A DNA stretch of 64,000 bases from TMP-86 sp046347195 (GTDB lineage Bacteria; Pseudomonadota; Gammaproteobacteria; Steroidobacterales; Steroidobacteraceae), in the NCBI GenBank assembly GCA_046347195.1, contig JAXMGQ010000008.1, forward strand, positions 1 through 64,000, written 5' to 3'. The notes beneath the pieces were generated by a model. It saw only the letters and a program-made list of their open reading frames with translations, was not told the origin of the DNA and made no database searches. Both the position numbers and the translations under genes were made by a program. Positions 9,343 through 17,923 of this stretch are shown here, piece by piece. The stretch's first letter is position 1, and each line of letters starts with the position of its first letter.

Positions 9343-9854
9343 ACATCCTGACCAATCGCGGCGGCGCGTTCCGCTGGCTCATCGTCTCGGTGCTCGTCAT
9401 CCTGCTCGATCAGCTCACCAAGCGCTACATCCTGCAGCACTTCACCGAGTTCGAGTTCATCACCGTGCTGCCGGTGCTGCAGATCACGCGCATGCACAAC
9501 CTCGGCGCGGCCTTCAGCTTTCTCTCCGAGGCTTCCGGCTGGCAGCGCAATTTCTTCATCACGCTGGCGCTGTGCGTGAGCCTGGGGATCCTGGTGTGGC
9601 TGCTGCAGTTGCCGCGTCGCGGCAACGGCCTATTGTCGCCGGGACTGGCGCTGGTGCTGGGCGGCGCCCTGGGCAACGTCATCGATCGCTTTCGGCTGGG
9701 ATTCGTGGTGGACTTCATCCATGTGCACTGGCAAGACGCCTATTTCCCGGCGTTCAACGTCGCCGATTCCGCCATCACCGTGGGCGCAGCCTTCCTGCTG
9801 CTGGATGCGCTGATGGACGCCGGACGCGAGACCTCAGGGCGCAAGGCCACCTAG
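9339..9854 (+). CDS. lspA: Lipoprotein signal peptidase (signal peptidase II)
   Basis: A 171-residue inner-membrane aspartyl protease that cleaves prolipoprotein signal peptides ahead of the lipidated cysteine. Four hydrophobic segments are visible, together with the catalytic motifs GNVIDRFRLGFVVDFI and FNVADSAITVG that carry the two aspartates. The frame opens at 9225, but the ATG at 9339 overlaps the ileS stop and gives normal length. The ileS-lspA-ispH order is conserved. The fkpB gene that separates lspA and ispH in E. coli is absent. Confidence 0.96.
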   Translation: MNILTNRGGAFRWLIVSVLVILLDQLTKRYILQHFTEFEFITVLPVLQITRMHNLGAAFSFLSEASGWQRNFFITLALCVSLGILVWLLQLPRRGNGLLSPGLALVLGGALGNVIDRFRLGFVVDFIHVHWQDAYFPAFNVADSAITVGAAFLLLDALMDAGRETSGRKAT

Positions 9855-10826
9855 ATGGATATCCTGCTCGCCAATCCACGGGGGTTCTGTGCGGGCGTGG
9901 ACCGCGCCATCGACATCGTCGAGCGCGCCATCGAGCTGTTCGGCGCGCCCATCTACGTGCGTCACGAAGTCGTGCACAACAAGTTCGTGGTGGAGCGGCT
10001 GCGCCGCATCGGCGCGGTGTTCGTCGATGAGCTTTCCGACGTGCCGGACGGCGCGACGGTCATCTTCAGCGCGCACGGCGTTTCGCGCGCCGTGCAGGAG
10101 GAGGCGCAACGCCGGACCCTGACGGTGTTCGATGCCACCTGTCCGCTGGTGACCAAGGTGCACATGGAAGTCACGCGCTATGCGCGCGAGGCCCGCGAAG
10201 TGTTCCTCATCGGACACCAAGGCCACCCGGAAGTGGAGGGCACCATGGGCCAGTTCGATACCTCCCACGGCGGGCAGATCTACCTGGTCGAGACCGTCGA
10301 GGATGCCGTGCGCCTGCCGGTGCGCAACCCCGACAAGGTCGCCTTCGTCACCCAGACCACGCTGTCGGTGGATGACACCTCGCAGGTGGTCGAGGCGCTG
10401 CGCAAGCGGTTCCCCGCGCTGCAGGCGCCGCGCCGCGAGGACATCTGTTATGCCACCCAGAACCGCCAGGATGCGGTGAAGCAGCTCATCGAACGATGCG
10501 ACCTGCTGATCGTGGTGGGGTCCAAGACCAGTTCCAACTCCAATCGCCTGCGCGAGATCGCCGAGAAATCCGGCAAGCCGGGCTACCTGATCGATGGCGC
10601 CGAGTACCTGCAGCGCCAGTGGCTCGAGGGCGTGAACGTGGTGGGCGTCACCGCCGGTGCCTCCGCCCCCGAAATCCTGGTTCGCGGGGTGGTGGAGCAG
10701 CTCCAGGCCTGGGGCGGGAAGCTGGCCGAGGAGCTGGGCGGGGTGACCGAACACGTGGTCTTTTCCCTGCCCAAAGCCTTGCGCGGCGTCGCAAAACAGC
10801 GCGGCAGCCTTTCGTCCCTGAATTGA
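9855..10826 (+). CDS. ispH: 4-hydroxy-3-methylbut-2-enyl diphosphate reductase
   Basis: A 323-residue [4Fe-4S] enzyme for the last step of the MEP isoprenoid pathway, producing IPP and DMAPP. The three cluster-ligating cysteines are visible in PRGFCAGVDRA (residue 12), DATCPLVTKVH (about 96) and DICYATQNRQ (about 197). HEVVHNKFVV and SKTSSNSNRL are family motifs. The ATG directly abuts the lspA stop (no gap). The product feeds ispB at the other end of the window. Confidence 0.97.
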   Translation: MDILLANPRGFCAGVDRAIDIVERAIELFGAPIYVRHEVVHNKFVVERLRRIGAVFVDELSDVPDGATVIFSAHGVSRAVQEEAQRRTLTVFDATCPLVTKVHMEVTRYAREAREVFLIGHQGHPEVEGTMGQFDTSHGGQIYLVETVEDAVRLPVRNPDKVAFVTQTTLSVDDTSQVVEALRKRFPALQAPRREDICYATQNRQDAVKQLIERCDLLIVVGSKTSSNSNRLREIAEKSGKPGYLIDGAEYLQRQWLEGVNVVGVTAGASAPEILVRGVVEQLQAWGGKLAEELGGVTEHVVFSLPKALRGVAKQRGSLSSLN

Positions 10827-10865
10827 CCTAAGGTAGAATGCCGCCGGTCAAGCCTGCCTGGCATT

Positions 10866-10941
10866 GCCGACTTAGCTCAGCTGGTAGAGCAACGCATTCG
10901 TAATGCGTGGGTCCGCGGTTCGATTCCGCGAGTCGGCACCA
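10866..10941 (+). tRNA. tRNA-Thr (anticodon CGT), integration site
   Basis: A perfect 76-nt cloverleaf: acceptor GCCGACT/AGTCGGC, D arm GCTC/GAGC, anticodon stem ACGCA/TGCGT with loop TTCGTAA (anticodon CGT), T arm CGCGG-TTCGATT-CCGCG and encoded CCA. A TAGAAT box at 10834-10839 could be its -10. The 3' half from 10893 is the att core of the downstream prophage. The integrase gene reads into it from the opposite strand. Confidence 0.98.
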
Positions 10942-11965
10942 AAGAATCAATCACTTGCACATCCTCGGTCGAAAGGCCTGTGACCGTCTTTGTACCTACC
11001 GCCTGCGCATACTGGCGCACATCATCCACCCGAAGGTGAGCGTAGCGCGCCGCCATCCTTGGGGATGACCAGCCACACAGCGCCTGCAGCACCCGGTCTG
11101 ATGCGCCATCGGCGGCAAGGCTCGAGGCGAAGGTGTGGCGCAGGTCGTGGATGCGGAAGGTGGGCATGCCGGCCCGGGTCCGCGCCTTGCGCCAGGCGCG
11201 CTTGCCCAGCGCGGTCTTGATGCGCTCGCCCTGGTAGGTGAACACGTACTCGTGATCGCGTGGCAGCCCCTCAAGCATCGCCATTACCTCAGTGGATAGC
11301 GGCAGGCTGATGGTGCGCTTGGTCTTGTACTGCCCGCCCGGCACCACGAGCTGGGCGCGCTCGAAGTCGATCTGCGACCATTGAAGCCCGCGCACATTGG
11401 CATCGCGCATGCCGGTGAGCGCCATGAACAGGACCGGCGCGCGCAGGTGAGAGGGCAACTGCTCGAACAGCCGCTTGAGCTCGGCAGGCTGGGCCCACTG
11501 CGCCTCTCGACCTAGTGCGGTGCGCATCGGCACAGGTGGTGCGTGGGTGATCACATTCCAGCGCACGCAGGCACGCAGCACCTGGCGGAACACCGCCATG
11601 ATGCGATTGGCGCTGGCCGGCTTCTGGGAGCGATCAACGAAGGCGCGCACCGAGGCGACAACTTCCGCATTGACGGCTGCGACTGCTACCGGATCCAGCC
11701 GGGTGAAGAATTCCAGCGCGTACTCGTTTCGCAGGCGGGTGGAATCTCGCCAGCTCGCCTCCTGCTTGAACCGGCGCACCGCCTCGCGCCAGGTCAGCGC
11801 AGACTCGCCTAGCCTTGCTTGCCGCCAGAGACGATCTCGAAGCGCCTGCTCGTACTCTTCGGCCTTCGCCCGGTCGGTCGTGCCGGTGCTGCGTCGAACA
11901 TGCCGGCCGCCCAGGTGGAATCGAGTCCACCAACAGCCCCCGCGACTACGTTTGTAGAGCGCCAT
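10877..11965 (-). CDS. int: Prophage tyrosine integrase
   Basis: A 362-residue tyrosine recombinase. Catalytic residues are visible: Arg in LTGMRDANVRGL, Lys in GGQYKTKRTISLPL, HDLRHTFAS (HxxR), GWSSPRMAARYAHL (His/Trp position and Tyr nucleophile). An N-terminal arm-binding region (MALYKRSRGGCWWTRF) precedes. The last about 22 codons lie inside tRNA-Thr, so att core sequence is coding. In the integrated state it ends MRCSTS. In the excised circle the joined end would read MRRVK followed by a stop. It overlaps the excisionase-like gene by 157 bp. Confidence 0.95.
   Translation of the reverse strand: MALYKRSRGGCWWTRFHLGGRHVRRSTGTTDRAKAEEYEQALRDRLWRQARLGESALTWREAVRRFKQEASWRDSTRLRNEYALEFFTRLDPVAVAAVNAEVVASVRAFVDRSQKPASANRIMAVFRQVLRACVRWNVITHAPPVPMRTALGREAQWAQPAELKRLFEQLPSHLRAPVLFMALTGMRDANVRGLQWSQIDFERAQLVVPGGQYKTKRTISLPLSTEVMAMLEGLPRDHEYVFTYQGERIKTALGKRAWRKARTRAGMPTFRIHDLRHTFASSLAADGASDRVLQALCGWSSPRMAARYAHLRVDDVRQYAQAVGTKTVTGLSTEDVQVIDSLVPTRGIEPRTHALRMRCSTS
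10893..10941 (+). repeat. attL: 49-bp direct repeat, copy 1
   Basis: The 49 bases from the anticodon stem to the CCA of tRNA-Thr recur exactly at 52998-53046. Identity ends abruptly on both sides (A versus T before; AAGAATC versus TAACCCC after). This is the footprint of site-specific integration that keeps the tRNA whole. Confidence 0.95.
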
Positions 11966-12126
11966 TCACCCCTCACATATGACTGCAGACTTTCGGGATC
12001 GAAGACCCAGTGCTTGCCGGGTTTTCTGGCCGGGATGCTACCAGCGGCCGCCAGGCGGCGCACATGCTCGGGCCGGCAGCGCAGGTAGGCGGCCGCCTGG
12101 TTGACATCCCAGGATTCCACGATCAC
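11809..12126 (-). CDS. Helix-turn-helix excisionase-like protein
   Basis: A protein of about 105 residues starting at GTG 12126 (VIVESWDVNQAAAYLRC), which overlaps the methyltransferase stop by 4 bp. The N-terminal half matches MerR/excisionase-type winged HTH domains (AAAYLRCRPEHVRRLAAAG, then GKHWVFDPESLQSYV). The C-terminal half is basic and low-complexity. It precedes and overlaps the integrase by 157 bp, a common xis-int layout. It could direct excision or regulate the operon. The upstream ATG at 12207 is unlikely because it lies in the methyltransferase. Confidence 0.75.
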   Translation of the reverse strand: MIVESWDVNQAAAYLRCRPEHVRRLAAAGSIPARKPGKHWVFDPESLQSYVRGEWRSTNVVAGAVGGLDSTWAAGMFDAAPARPTGRRPKSTSRRFEIVSGGKQG

Positions 12127-13544
12127 GCGCCGATCTCCGCACGTTGCTCGACACAATTCGCCCGCACCAGGGCCTCGGCGACCGCTGGCGGCACGCTGTT
12201 GCCGCACATTCGAACCTGCGCAGCCTTGCTCAATACCACCTCTCCATCGTCGCTGGCGCCGCGGTCAATGATGTAGCCCGGTGGGAATGACTGCGCGTGG
12301 TACAGTTCGCGCGGGGTGAGCATGCGCATGCCGATATCCACGATCCGGTGCGGCTGGCCGCGGACCATCACCAGGCCGAAGCGATCTTTCGTAGTGACCG
12401 TATCAAGAGGGCGGCTCAGCCCCGGGTTCTGGTCGGTGCCGTAGTACTTCAGCAGGAAGGCCATCACAAGCGCGTGGTGGTCCTTCGTCGTGATGGTGCG
12501 CATCGGCGATCGCATCGCGCTTCCGTCGTTCTCGTGTCCACCGTAGTGACGCGCGAGGAAGGCGGCGACAAGGGCACCTTGGCTGCCGATCGCTGTCACC
12601 GTTGGATATGGTGCCTCGATGCTTCGGACGCGAGGTGCCTGCCCGGCGCGCTCGCCATTGCGCGTGTTGATCAGTGCAGGCGAAACCAGCGCATGGTGAT
12701 TGCCGTTCGCGCTGATCGTGCGCAATGGCGAATCGACAGACTTAGCGCTAGCGTCGATGTGCGCGCGTTCTGTTCCACGCAGCGTGACGATGAATGGCTG
12801 CGGATTGTTGACCACGTAGCGCATGACCCCCCGGGCGATGCGGCGCATCGTGGCTTCCACCAGAGGACGCTCGCGCTCGAATATCGACGGGCAGGGAATC
12901 GACCAATCTATGCACTCGGCAGCCGTCCGGTAGGGTGTGAGACCCGGCCCGTGCGTGGCTTCCGGGAAAACGATCTCCTCACCATCGCAGCGGGCGATCA
13001 CGAACAGGCGTTTGCGGGTGGTCGGTGCGCCGTAGTCGGCGGCGCGCAGCACGCGCATGTCCACCTGATATCCCAGGTTCTCGATCATCCGGTGCCAGCG
13101 GAGGAAGGTCATGCCGCGCCGGATGGGGCATATCTTGCCGTCGTCTAGGAGCGGGCCCCAGTCGGCGAACTCCTCGACGTTTTCCAGCATGATCACGCGC
13201 GGCCGCACGGCTTTCGCCCAGTAGGGCACCAGCCAGGCCAGCCCACGCCGGCGACGCGCAGTGTCCCGCTCGCGGAACGGCTTTCCGCCCCGCGCCTTCG
13301 AGTGAAAGGTGCAGTCTGGCGAGAACCAGCCCAACGACACCGACCGGCCGGCGCAGAGCTTGCGCGGATTCACGTCCCACACGCTGGTCTGCAAGTGGCG
13401 GGTATGCGGATGGTTCGCCCGGTGCATGGCGATAGCCTCCGCATCGTGATTGATCGCATAGTCAATGGGCTGGCCCAGCGCGGCCTCAATGCCAGCCGAG
13501 GCGCCGCCGCCGCCTGCAAAGTTGTCCACGATCAGCGGCCTCAC
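12123..13544 (-). CDS. DNA (cytosine-5) methyltransferase
   Basis: A 473-residue phage-type C5-cytosine methyltransferase. It has the SAM-binding start LIVDNFAGGGGASAGIEAAL, catalytic cysteine in WFSPDCTFHSKARGG, and the motif VI glutamate in MLENVEEFADW. The C-terminal conserved segment includes MCGNSVPPAVAEALV. The frame is open to 13688, but I chose GTG 13544 because it overlaps the upstream zinc-ribbon stop (GTGA) and gives a protein starting right before motif I. No partner restriction enzyme is nearby, so it is probably an orphan used against host restriction. Confidence 0.93.
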   Translation of the reverse strand: MRPLIVDNFAGGGGASAGIEAALGQPIDYAINHDAEAIAMHRANHPHTRHLQTSVWDVNPRKLCAGRSVSLGWFSPDCTFHSKARGGKPFRERDTARRRRGLAWLVPYWAKAVRPRVIMLENVEEFADWGPLLDDGKICPIRRGMTFLRWHRMIENLGYQVDMRVLRAADYGAPTTRKRLFVIARCDGEEIVFPEATHGPGLTPYRTAAECIDWSIPCPSIFERERPLVEATMRRIARGVMRYVVNNPQPFIVTLRGTERAHIDASAKSVDSPLRTISANGNHHALVSPALINTRNGERAGQAPRVRSIEAPYPTVTAIGSQGALVAAFLARHYGGHENDGSAMRSPMRTITTKDHHALVMAFLLKYYGTDQNPGLSRPLDTVTTKDRFGLVMVRGQPHRIVDIGMRMLTPRELYHAQSFPPGYIIDRGASDDGEVVLSKAAQVRMCGNSVPPAVAEALVRANCVEQRAEIGA

Positions 13545-13756
13545 CGCGGCCTCCGGTGCTGCTCGCTGTTCGGGCAGGTCGCAAAGTGGCTCTTGTGACG
13601 CTTCAGGTCGAGCTGATCCTCGCGGTCGGTCGGGAGCGTGGTCTCTTCGTTCACCGGCATCTTGTTGCCCTTCTTCGTGCGAAACCACACGATCTCAGCG
13701 CCGCAGCTCGTGCAGCGCGCGGTGAAGGGGTGCTTGCGGCGGATTTCCTCGGTCAT
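13541..13756 (-). CDS. Small phage zinc-ribbon protein
   Basis: 71 residues from ATG 13756 (MTEEIRRKHPFTARC). It has CTSCGAEIVWFRTKKGNKMP, then a second potential metal pair H..FATCPN near the C-terminus. Short zinc-ribbon proteins with this C-x2-C...KxP pattern are common in prophage early regions and their function is unknown. It overlaps its neighbours by 4 bp at each end, so it belongs to the leftward operon. Confidence 0.7.
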   Translation of the reverse strand: MTEEIRRKHPFTARCTSCGAEIVWFRTKKGNKMPVNEETTLPTDREDQLDLKRHKSHFATCPNSEQHRRPR

Positions 13757-13986
13757 TTCCAGGCCTCCTGCGGCACGCTGACGCACAGCCCTTCCGGGTC
13801 ACCGATGGCGCGTTCGGCGTGCGGCGCGCACAGCTTCACGCACTCATCCTCCCCGCGCATGTAGCTGAACTGGATGAACACCGTCTTTTTCGCCTGCTCG
13901 TTGCAGCCGATCACATCGCAGATCGAGGCGGTGTTCTCCGGCAGCTTGCGGTCGGAGTCGAATCGCGGATAGCGGTGCCGGTTCAC
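13753..13986 (-). CDS. Hypothetical phage protein
   Basis: 77 residues starting MNRHRYPRFDSDRK. It contains three cysteines and a histidine in CDVIGCNEQ...CVKLCAPHAERA, which suggests a small metal-binding fold. I do not recognise the family. It overlaps the downstream gene by 4 bp (ATGA) and lies in the leftward early operon, probably under repressor control. Confidence 0.6.
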   Translation of the reverse strand: MNRHRYPRFDSDRKLPENTASICDVIGCNEQAKKTVFIQFSYMRGEDECVKLCAPHAERAIGDPEGLCVSVPQEAWK

Positions 13987-14291
13987 AGCGCCACCAGCCC
14001 GCAGCGGCCGCGGCGGCGCGCGGCGGCGGATGCCTCCGACTCAAGCCAGCCAGGCGGATCGCAATCGGATTCGTCGTAGGGACTGAAGGTCCAATCGGCC
14101 GGCAGGCCCGCGGGGCGCGGCGGTTCGGTAGTGGCCGTCATGTCTTTGCAGATGTGGAAGCCGCGGGCGTGCACGTCCTCGACCCAGCGCCACACCATGC
14201 AGCGGGAGCCAAGGCACATTGGCGGCGCGTTGACCGTGTAATTCATCTGCGGGCACCACTTCTCGCCGGCCTCTTTCTCGGTGAGGTTCAT
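13983..14291 (-). CDS. Hypothetical phage protein
   Basis: 102 residues if it starts at ATG 14291 (MNLTEKEAGEKWCPQM). Cysteines in WCPQM, MCLGSRCM and HICKD recall phage proteins built round a CxxxxC metal site with a tryptophan-rich stretch (VWRWVED). Not recognised further. ATG 14291 overlaps the preceding gene stop by 4 bp, which supports it over the open frame to 14321. Confidence 0.55.
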   Translation of the reverse strand: MNLTEKEAGEKWCPQMNYTVNAPPMCLGSRCMVWRWVEDVHARGFHICKDMTATTEPPRPAGLPADWTFSPYDESDCDPPGWLESEASAAARRRGRCGLVAL

Positions 14292-14572
14292 GCGGCCTCC
14301 GTGCGCTTCGCCGGCTGCCACGGGACATCATCCCAGCTCACCGTTTTGCGCCCTTCGGTGTCGCGTGGGAGCTTTCGCAGCGTGCAACCGCAGGCCGGGA
14401 TTTCGCGACCACCGAACTCGCAGATGTAGTGGTGCTGGCCTTCGTGCGAGGGGCAGGGGCCCAGGTCTTTGATCACCGTGCCGCGCGCGCCTGCGGTCAC
14501 ACCGAAGAACAGCGTTGAGATCAGGTTCTGGCCGATGTACTCCACCAGATCGCCGGGCTGGAGCGAGCTCAT
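14288..14572 (-). CDS. Hypothetical phage protein
   Basis: 94 residues from ATG 14572 (MSSLQPGDLVEYIGQN). The N-terminal part resembles a small beta-barrel (GDLVEYIG...GTVIKDLG). Conserved-looking cysteines occur in HYICEFGG and ACGCTLRKL. No firm family. It overlaps both neighbours by 4 bp in the leftward operon. Confidence 0.55.
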   Translation of the reverse strand: MSSLQPGDLVEYIGQNLISTLFFGVTAGARGTVIKDLGPCPSHEGQHHYICEFGGREIPACGCTLRKLPRDTEGRKTVSWDDVPWQPAKRTEAA

Positions 14573-15171
14573 GCGGCCTCCACCGGCGCGCCGCGGATCG
14601 CGAAGTACACCGCCATGCACGCGCGCACATCGGCCATGGCGCTGTGGGCATTCTCCAGCGGCTTGCCCGTGAAGTGCTGATAGGCCTCACCGAGGTTCGC
14701 GCTCTTGTAGTGGTGGCGGCCGTAGGCACGCATGCGCGCGGTGGGCGGCAACTTCAGGATGGGCGTGGCGAGTTTCTGCGTGCACTCGGTGCGGCCAGCC
14801 TTCCAGGCATCGTGGATCGGCTCATCCTGTGGGAAATAGCGCTTTAGACCGATGCACGATCCTGGCGTCGAAGGATTCGTTGTGCGCGATGCGCCGCCGG
14901 CGTTCTTGTGCATCGACCAGCATGTCGAGCACGCTTCCGGCACGCCCACCGTCAGCGCATACTCGGTGGTGATTCCGTGGATCGCGGAGATCGCCTCCTC
15001 GGGGATCTCCCAGCCATCGCGCAGGATGATCGCATCGATGGCGGCGTTCGCGAGTGTCGAGATCCACCATCACCGCTGCGAGCTGCACCAGGTGCGGCTG
15101 CCGGATCTTCGGAAGCGTTCATGCCACAGCGGCAGGCCGGTGGTCTCCGTGTCGTAGAACAGGCTGATCAT
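14569..15171 (-). pseudogene. DnaQ-like 3'-5' exonuclease (frames broken)
   Basis: From ATG 15171 the protein begins MISLFYDTETTGLPLWHE, the ExoI motif of DEDD exonucleases. The rest is spread over other frames: VQLAAVMVDLDTRE, then AISAIHGITTEYAL, then RIAHNESFDARI (ExoII-like), then a clean C-terminal piece with HSAMADVRACMAVYFA (ExoIII). At least three single-base indels are needed to join them. If intact it would be an exonuclease of about 200 residues of the type found beside phage recombination genes. The first ATG overlaps the upstream stop by 4 bp. Confidence 0.75.
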
Positions 15172-15826
15172 GACGCGCCGCTCCCGCAGCCACCTGCTTC
15201 TCGCACCAGATCCGCACCCCGCACCACCAGATCCTGGGCATCGGCGCGCATCGACTGCACCACCTTCCTGATCTCGCCTTCATCGGGCACGAGGAAGGCA
15301 GCGTTCATACCTTCGAAGCATCGGTGACTTCGAAGCGCCACGCACATCGCGCATCGAGACCCCGGCGGCCTCGGCGGCGCCCGGTTCACGACCGGTGCCA
15401 CGGTGGTCTGCGCTCTGCAAAGGCCTCGGCCTCTCCGCCCGCCCTTGGCGGCCGCGCGGTCCGCGATCTCCTGCAGGCGCCGGCGCTCGCGCTCGCCCAT
15501 CGGCGCGGGCGCTGCGCCCTCGCGCCGGATCCTCCTGCTCGTTGCTGTAGGCCACGAGCGCAGATTTGATGCGGGCCTCGACTCAAGCAGCGGCTGCGCC
15601 GATTCCTTCGCCTGGGCGTTCACCTGGCGCAGCGCCTCATTGAGCGGGCCTGATGCGGCCGCGCGCCTCCTCCAGGCGCTTCAGCGCCGCCTCGATGCGC
15701 GTCAGCACACCGCCTACAGGCCGAAGCGCCATCGGCACTGACCACCCTTGAAGCCGGAGGTCGCGGAAGGAGCAGTGGACTCTGCGCGCGACAGCACGCT
15801 CGGGTCGGATCGTAAGTTAGCGTCCA
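15168..15826 (-). pseudogene. Recombination-associated phage protein (frames broken)
   Basis: The frame from ATG 15826 (MDANLRSDPSVLS) stops early. Other frames supply a helical, charged middle (ERERRRLQEIADRAA) and a conserved C-terminal region: VSMRDVRG, NAAFLVPDEGEIRKVVQSM, then WCEKQVAAG in the third frame. Proteins with this ending sit next to RecT/Bet genes in many prophages and function is unknown. Four or more indels separate the parts. Position between exonuclease genes fits. Confidence 0.55.
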
Positions 15827-16366
15827 TTCAGGTATCTCCAGATGTTGAGAGCGGACATGAAAATTCAGATCGGCGCGATCGGTGAGGTGCACTAGGTGGT
15901 AGCCATCGGGCTTTAAGTGCACGCAGTAGCGCAGGAGCTTGCGATCCCCGGCGCCACCGCCTGCATAGCCGGCCGTCTGCGGGCCCACGGTGCGCGGCAT
16001 GACGGCGCCTCGACTTGATGTCGAAGATCGCAGGCTTCTTCCTGATCGAGCCCTTCACATCCACGGTGCCTGCGTAGCGGTGCTCGCGGTTCACGACGCG
16101 AAGCTCCGAGGCGGTGACGAGGATGCGCGCCTGGCGCACGCAGATCTTCCACTGCTCCAGATACGGCGCGATGCGAGGATCCAGCGTGTCGCCTCATCGA
16201 GCACGCCCTGGTTCCACAGGTGGCAGGCCAGGTGCACATGGGTCCCGAAGGCCGCGGCCGTATCGAGCGTGGCCTTGGGGATCCCCTCGGTTCCCTGGAT
16301 GGGCCGCAGGATCTCGCTCACCGATGGGTAGCGAAGCTCGCCCACGTGGTATTCGTGGCGCGCCAT
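15817..16366 (-). pseudogene. PD-(D/E)XK phage exonuclease (YqaJ/RecB-like, frames broken)
   Basis: From ATG 16366 (MARHEYHVGELRYPSVSEIL) the recognisable protein continues through three frames: FGTHVHLACHLWNQGVLD, then YAGTVDVKGSIRKKPAIFDIK carrying the D...DxK catalytic core, then VGPQTAGYAGG and a C-terminus ending NIWRYLNGR with TAA at 15817. This is the nuclease half of a two-component recombination system, producing 3' tails for the Bet-like annealase encoded just upstream. At least three indels break the frame. Confidence 0.75.
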
Positions 16367-16377
16367 CGAAGCGCACT

Positions 16378-17225
16378 TCAGGCTGGGCGTTGACATTGCG
16401 CACCCAGTTGAGAGCTTCCTGCACCTGGTTCAGGGCGAGCTCATCGAAGCCGCCGATCTCGAACTTCGCAAAGAGCGAAGTCTCGGGGATCCCTTCGGCA
16501 TCCAGCGCATCGCGAATATCTACAACGGCGCTCGCCACATCGTTGTAGACCTTGCCCGCCGCGGCCGCTGGCTGCTGCTGCTCGATCACCTTGGGCGCCT
16601 CGGTCGCAGGCTTCACGCTGTGGCCTTGCGTCTCGATTGTCGCCACGATGCGATCGCCCTCATCGGGGTCATAGACGCCGGCGAAGCCGAAGGCGATGCG
16701 TGCGCACTGGATCAGCGCCTTGTGGCGAAGCATGCGGCGCGGGTGAGACTTCCAGGGCCCGGTGTCGCGCTCGCACTCGGCCAGGTACTCGCGCACGCTC
16801 ACCGGCATGCTGCGATCTTTCCGTTCGATCGTGCACTCGATCCAGGTTGTCATCCCCATCCTCGGCGTAGCGAAACTGGATCGACTCGAGCCTTCGGCCA
16901 AGATAATGCGGATCCAGGCCATCCACGCTGATGATCGGCACGATGCCGATCCGGCCGGGAAAGCGTAGATTTCGCGCGTGAAGGGGTTCAACTGGTACTC
17001 GTTCGCGACCACCACAGCAGCGCCATCATCTGTTCGTTGGTGACTTCGCCGGCGCATTGCCATTCTTGCCGCGCTGGCGAAAGGCGGTCGCCTTCGCTGC
17101 GTGCCGAGCATCTTGTCGGCATCCACCGAATAGCGGGCGGCGAAGGTCGCCACCAGCTCGACCGGCCGGCAATCGGAACGAAGCCGTGCAGCGGCAGGAA
17201 CCACGGATTTTGCAGTCTTAGCCAT
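16378..17225 (-). pseudogene. bet: Bet-like single-strand annealing protein (frames broken)
   Basis: ATG 17225 gives MAKTAKSVVP. Recognisable Bet/RecT-family segments follow in different frames: VELVATFAARYSVDADK, VTNEQMMALL, VVANEYQLNPFTREIYAFP, PIISVDG, FRYAEDG, WIECTIERKDRSMPV, then a clean stretch RMLRHKALIQCARIAFGF and GVYDPDEGDRI. This would anneal single-stranded DNA in phage recombination together with the exonuclease downstream. The C-terminal 190 residues are in one frame; the N-terminal half needs about five indels. The 3' boundary at 16378 is my estimate. Confidence 0.8.
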
Positions 17226-17870
17226 CGATGACGCTCTCGAGGGAAGTGGGGTGATGTTGCCGGGCGCAGCGCACCGCCTGCGCCCGCTTGAATTTCTTGC
17301 CCGCCGCGATCCAGGCCATGGCATTGCTGTGGCCGATCCTGGATCACGTGGTCGTACCAGGCCCAAGCTCGTGCGGCCCCAGGCAGGGGTCAGCGCACGC
17401 AACGCCGGGAGTAAAAGCGCTCGATCCACACCGCTCGCGCAGCGCGCGTTGCGAAGGCCGTCAATCTCGACTATTCGTACGAATCGCCCTGTAGCAGCGA
17501 ACTGCAGGGTGAGCCATCGGCGTGCTCATCGGGTAGCACATGGTCCTGCAACTTCCAGCGGGTGCCGCCAGGTCTTCAGGTACTGCGCGACGAACAGATC
17601 CGCCGCGGCCTTGCTCGCGAACTTCTGCTTCGAGCTTGCGTCACGCCAAACATGGAGGCGGCGCTCATGCGACCACCGCGCCTTCGCTGGCCTCGTGGGT
17701 GACTTCCACCACACCCAAAGGCGTGGGCGGCGATCCGCACCACCTTGGGGGTCGAGGGTCTTGGTGCCGGCGATCAGCGCGAGCGCGGCGGCCTGCTCAT
17801 TGGCGGAGGAACTTGCAGGCCGCAGACCTTGACCTGCTTGACGATGATTTTCACTTTCGCTCCACGTGGA
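17226..17870 (-). pseudogene. Remnants of two or three small phage genes
   Basis: No single frame is convincing. From GTG near 17855 the minus strand reads VKIIVKQVKVCGLQV, then in another frame ANEQAAALALIAGTKTLDP and VVEVTHEASEGAVVA, followed at once by an ATG in a frame giving RRLHVWRDASSKQKFASK. A further stretch (17230-17450) resembles a short protein ahead of bet. These look like the first genes of the leftward operon with several indels. I do not recognise their families. Confidence 0.4.
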
Positions 17871-17885
17871 ACATGGAGGTAGTGA

Positions 17886-17922
17886 AACACAATCGGTGTT
17901 ATCAGTCAACACCAATAGTGTT
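17886..17922. promoter_or_regulatory. Left operator: two repressor sites AACACN5GTGTT
   Basis: Two perfect 15-bp palindromic sites, 17886-17900 (spacer AATCG) and 17908-17922 (spacer CAATA), are centred 22 bp apart, about two helical turns. The same sequence lies between the repressor and Cro genes at 18742. Position just ahead of the leftward early operon makes this the counterpart of lambda OL/PL. It was recognised by comparing the two loci; no promoter boxes were assigned. Confidence 0.75.
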
Positions 17923-17923
17923 T

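Noticed and set aside
10823..10839. Promoter TTGACC...TAGAAT for tRNA-Thr
   Set aside because: The two boxes are only 5 bp apart; TAGAAT may be a -10, but TTGACC cannot be its -35.
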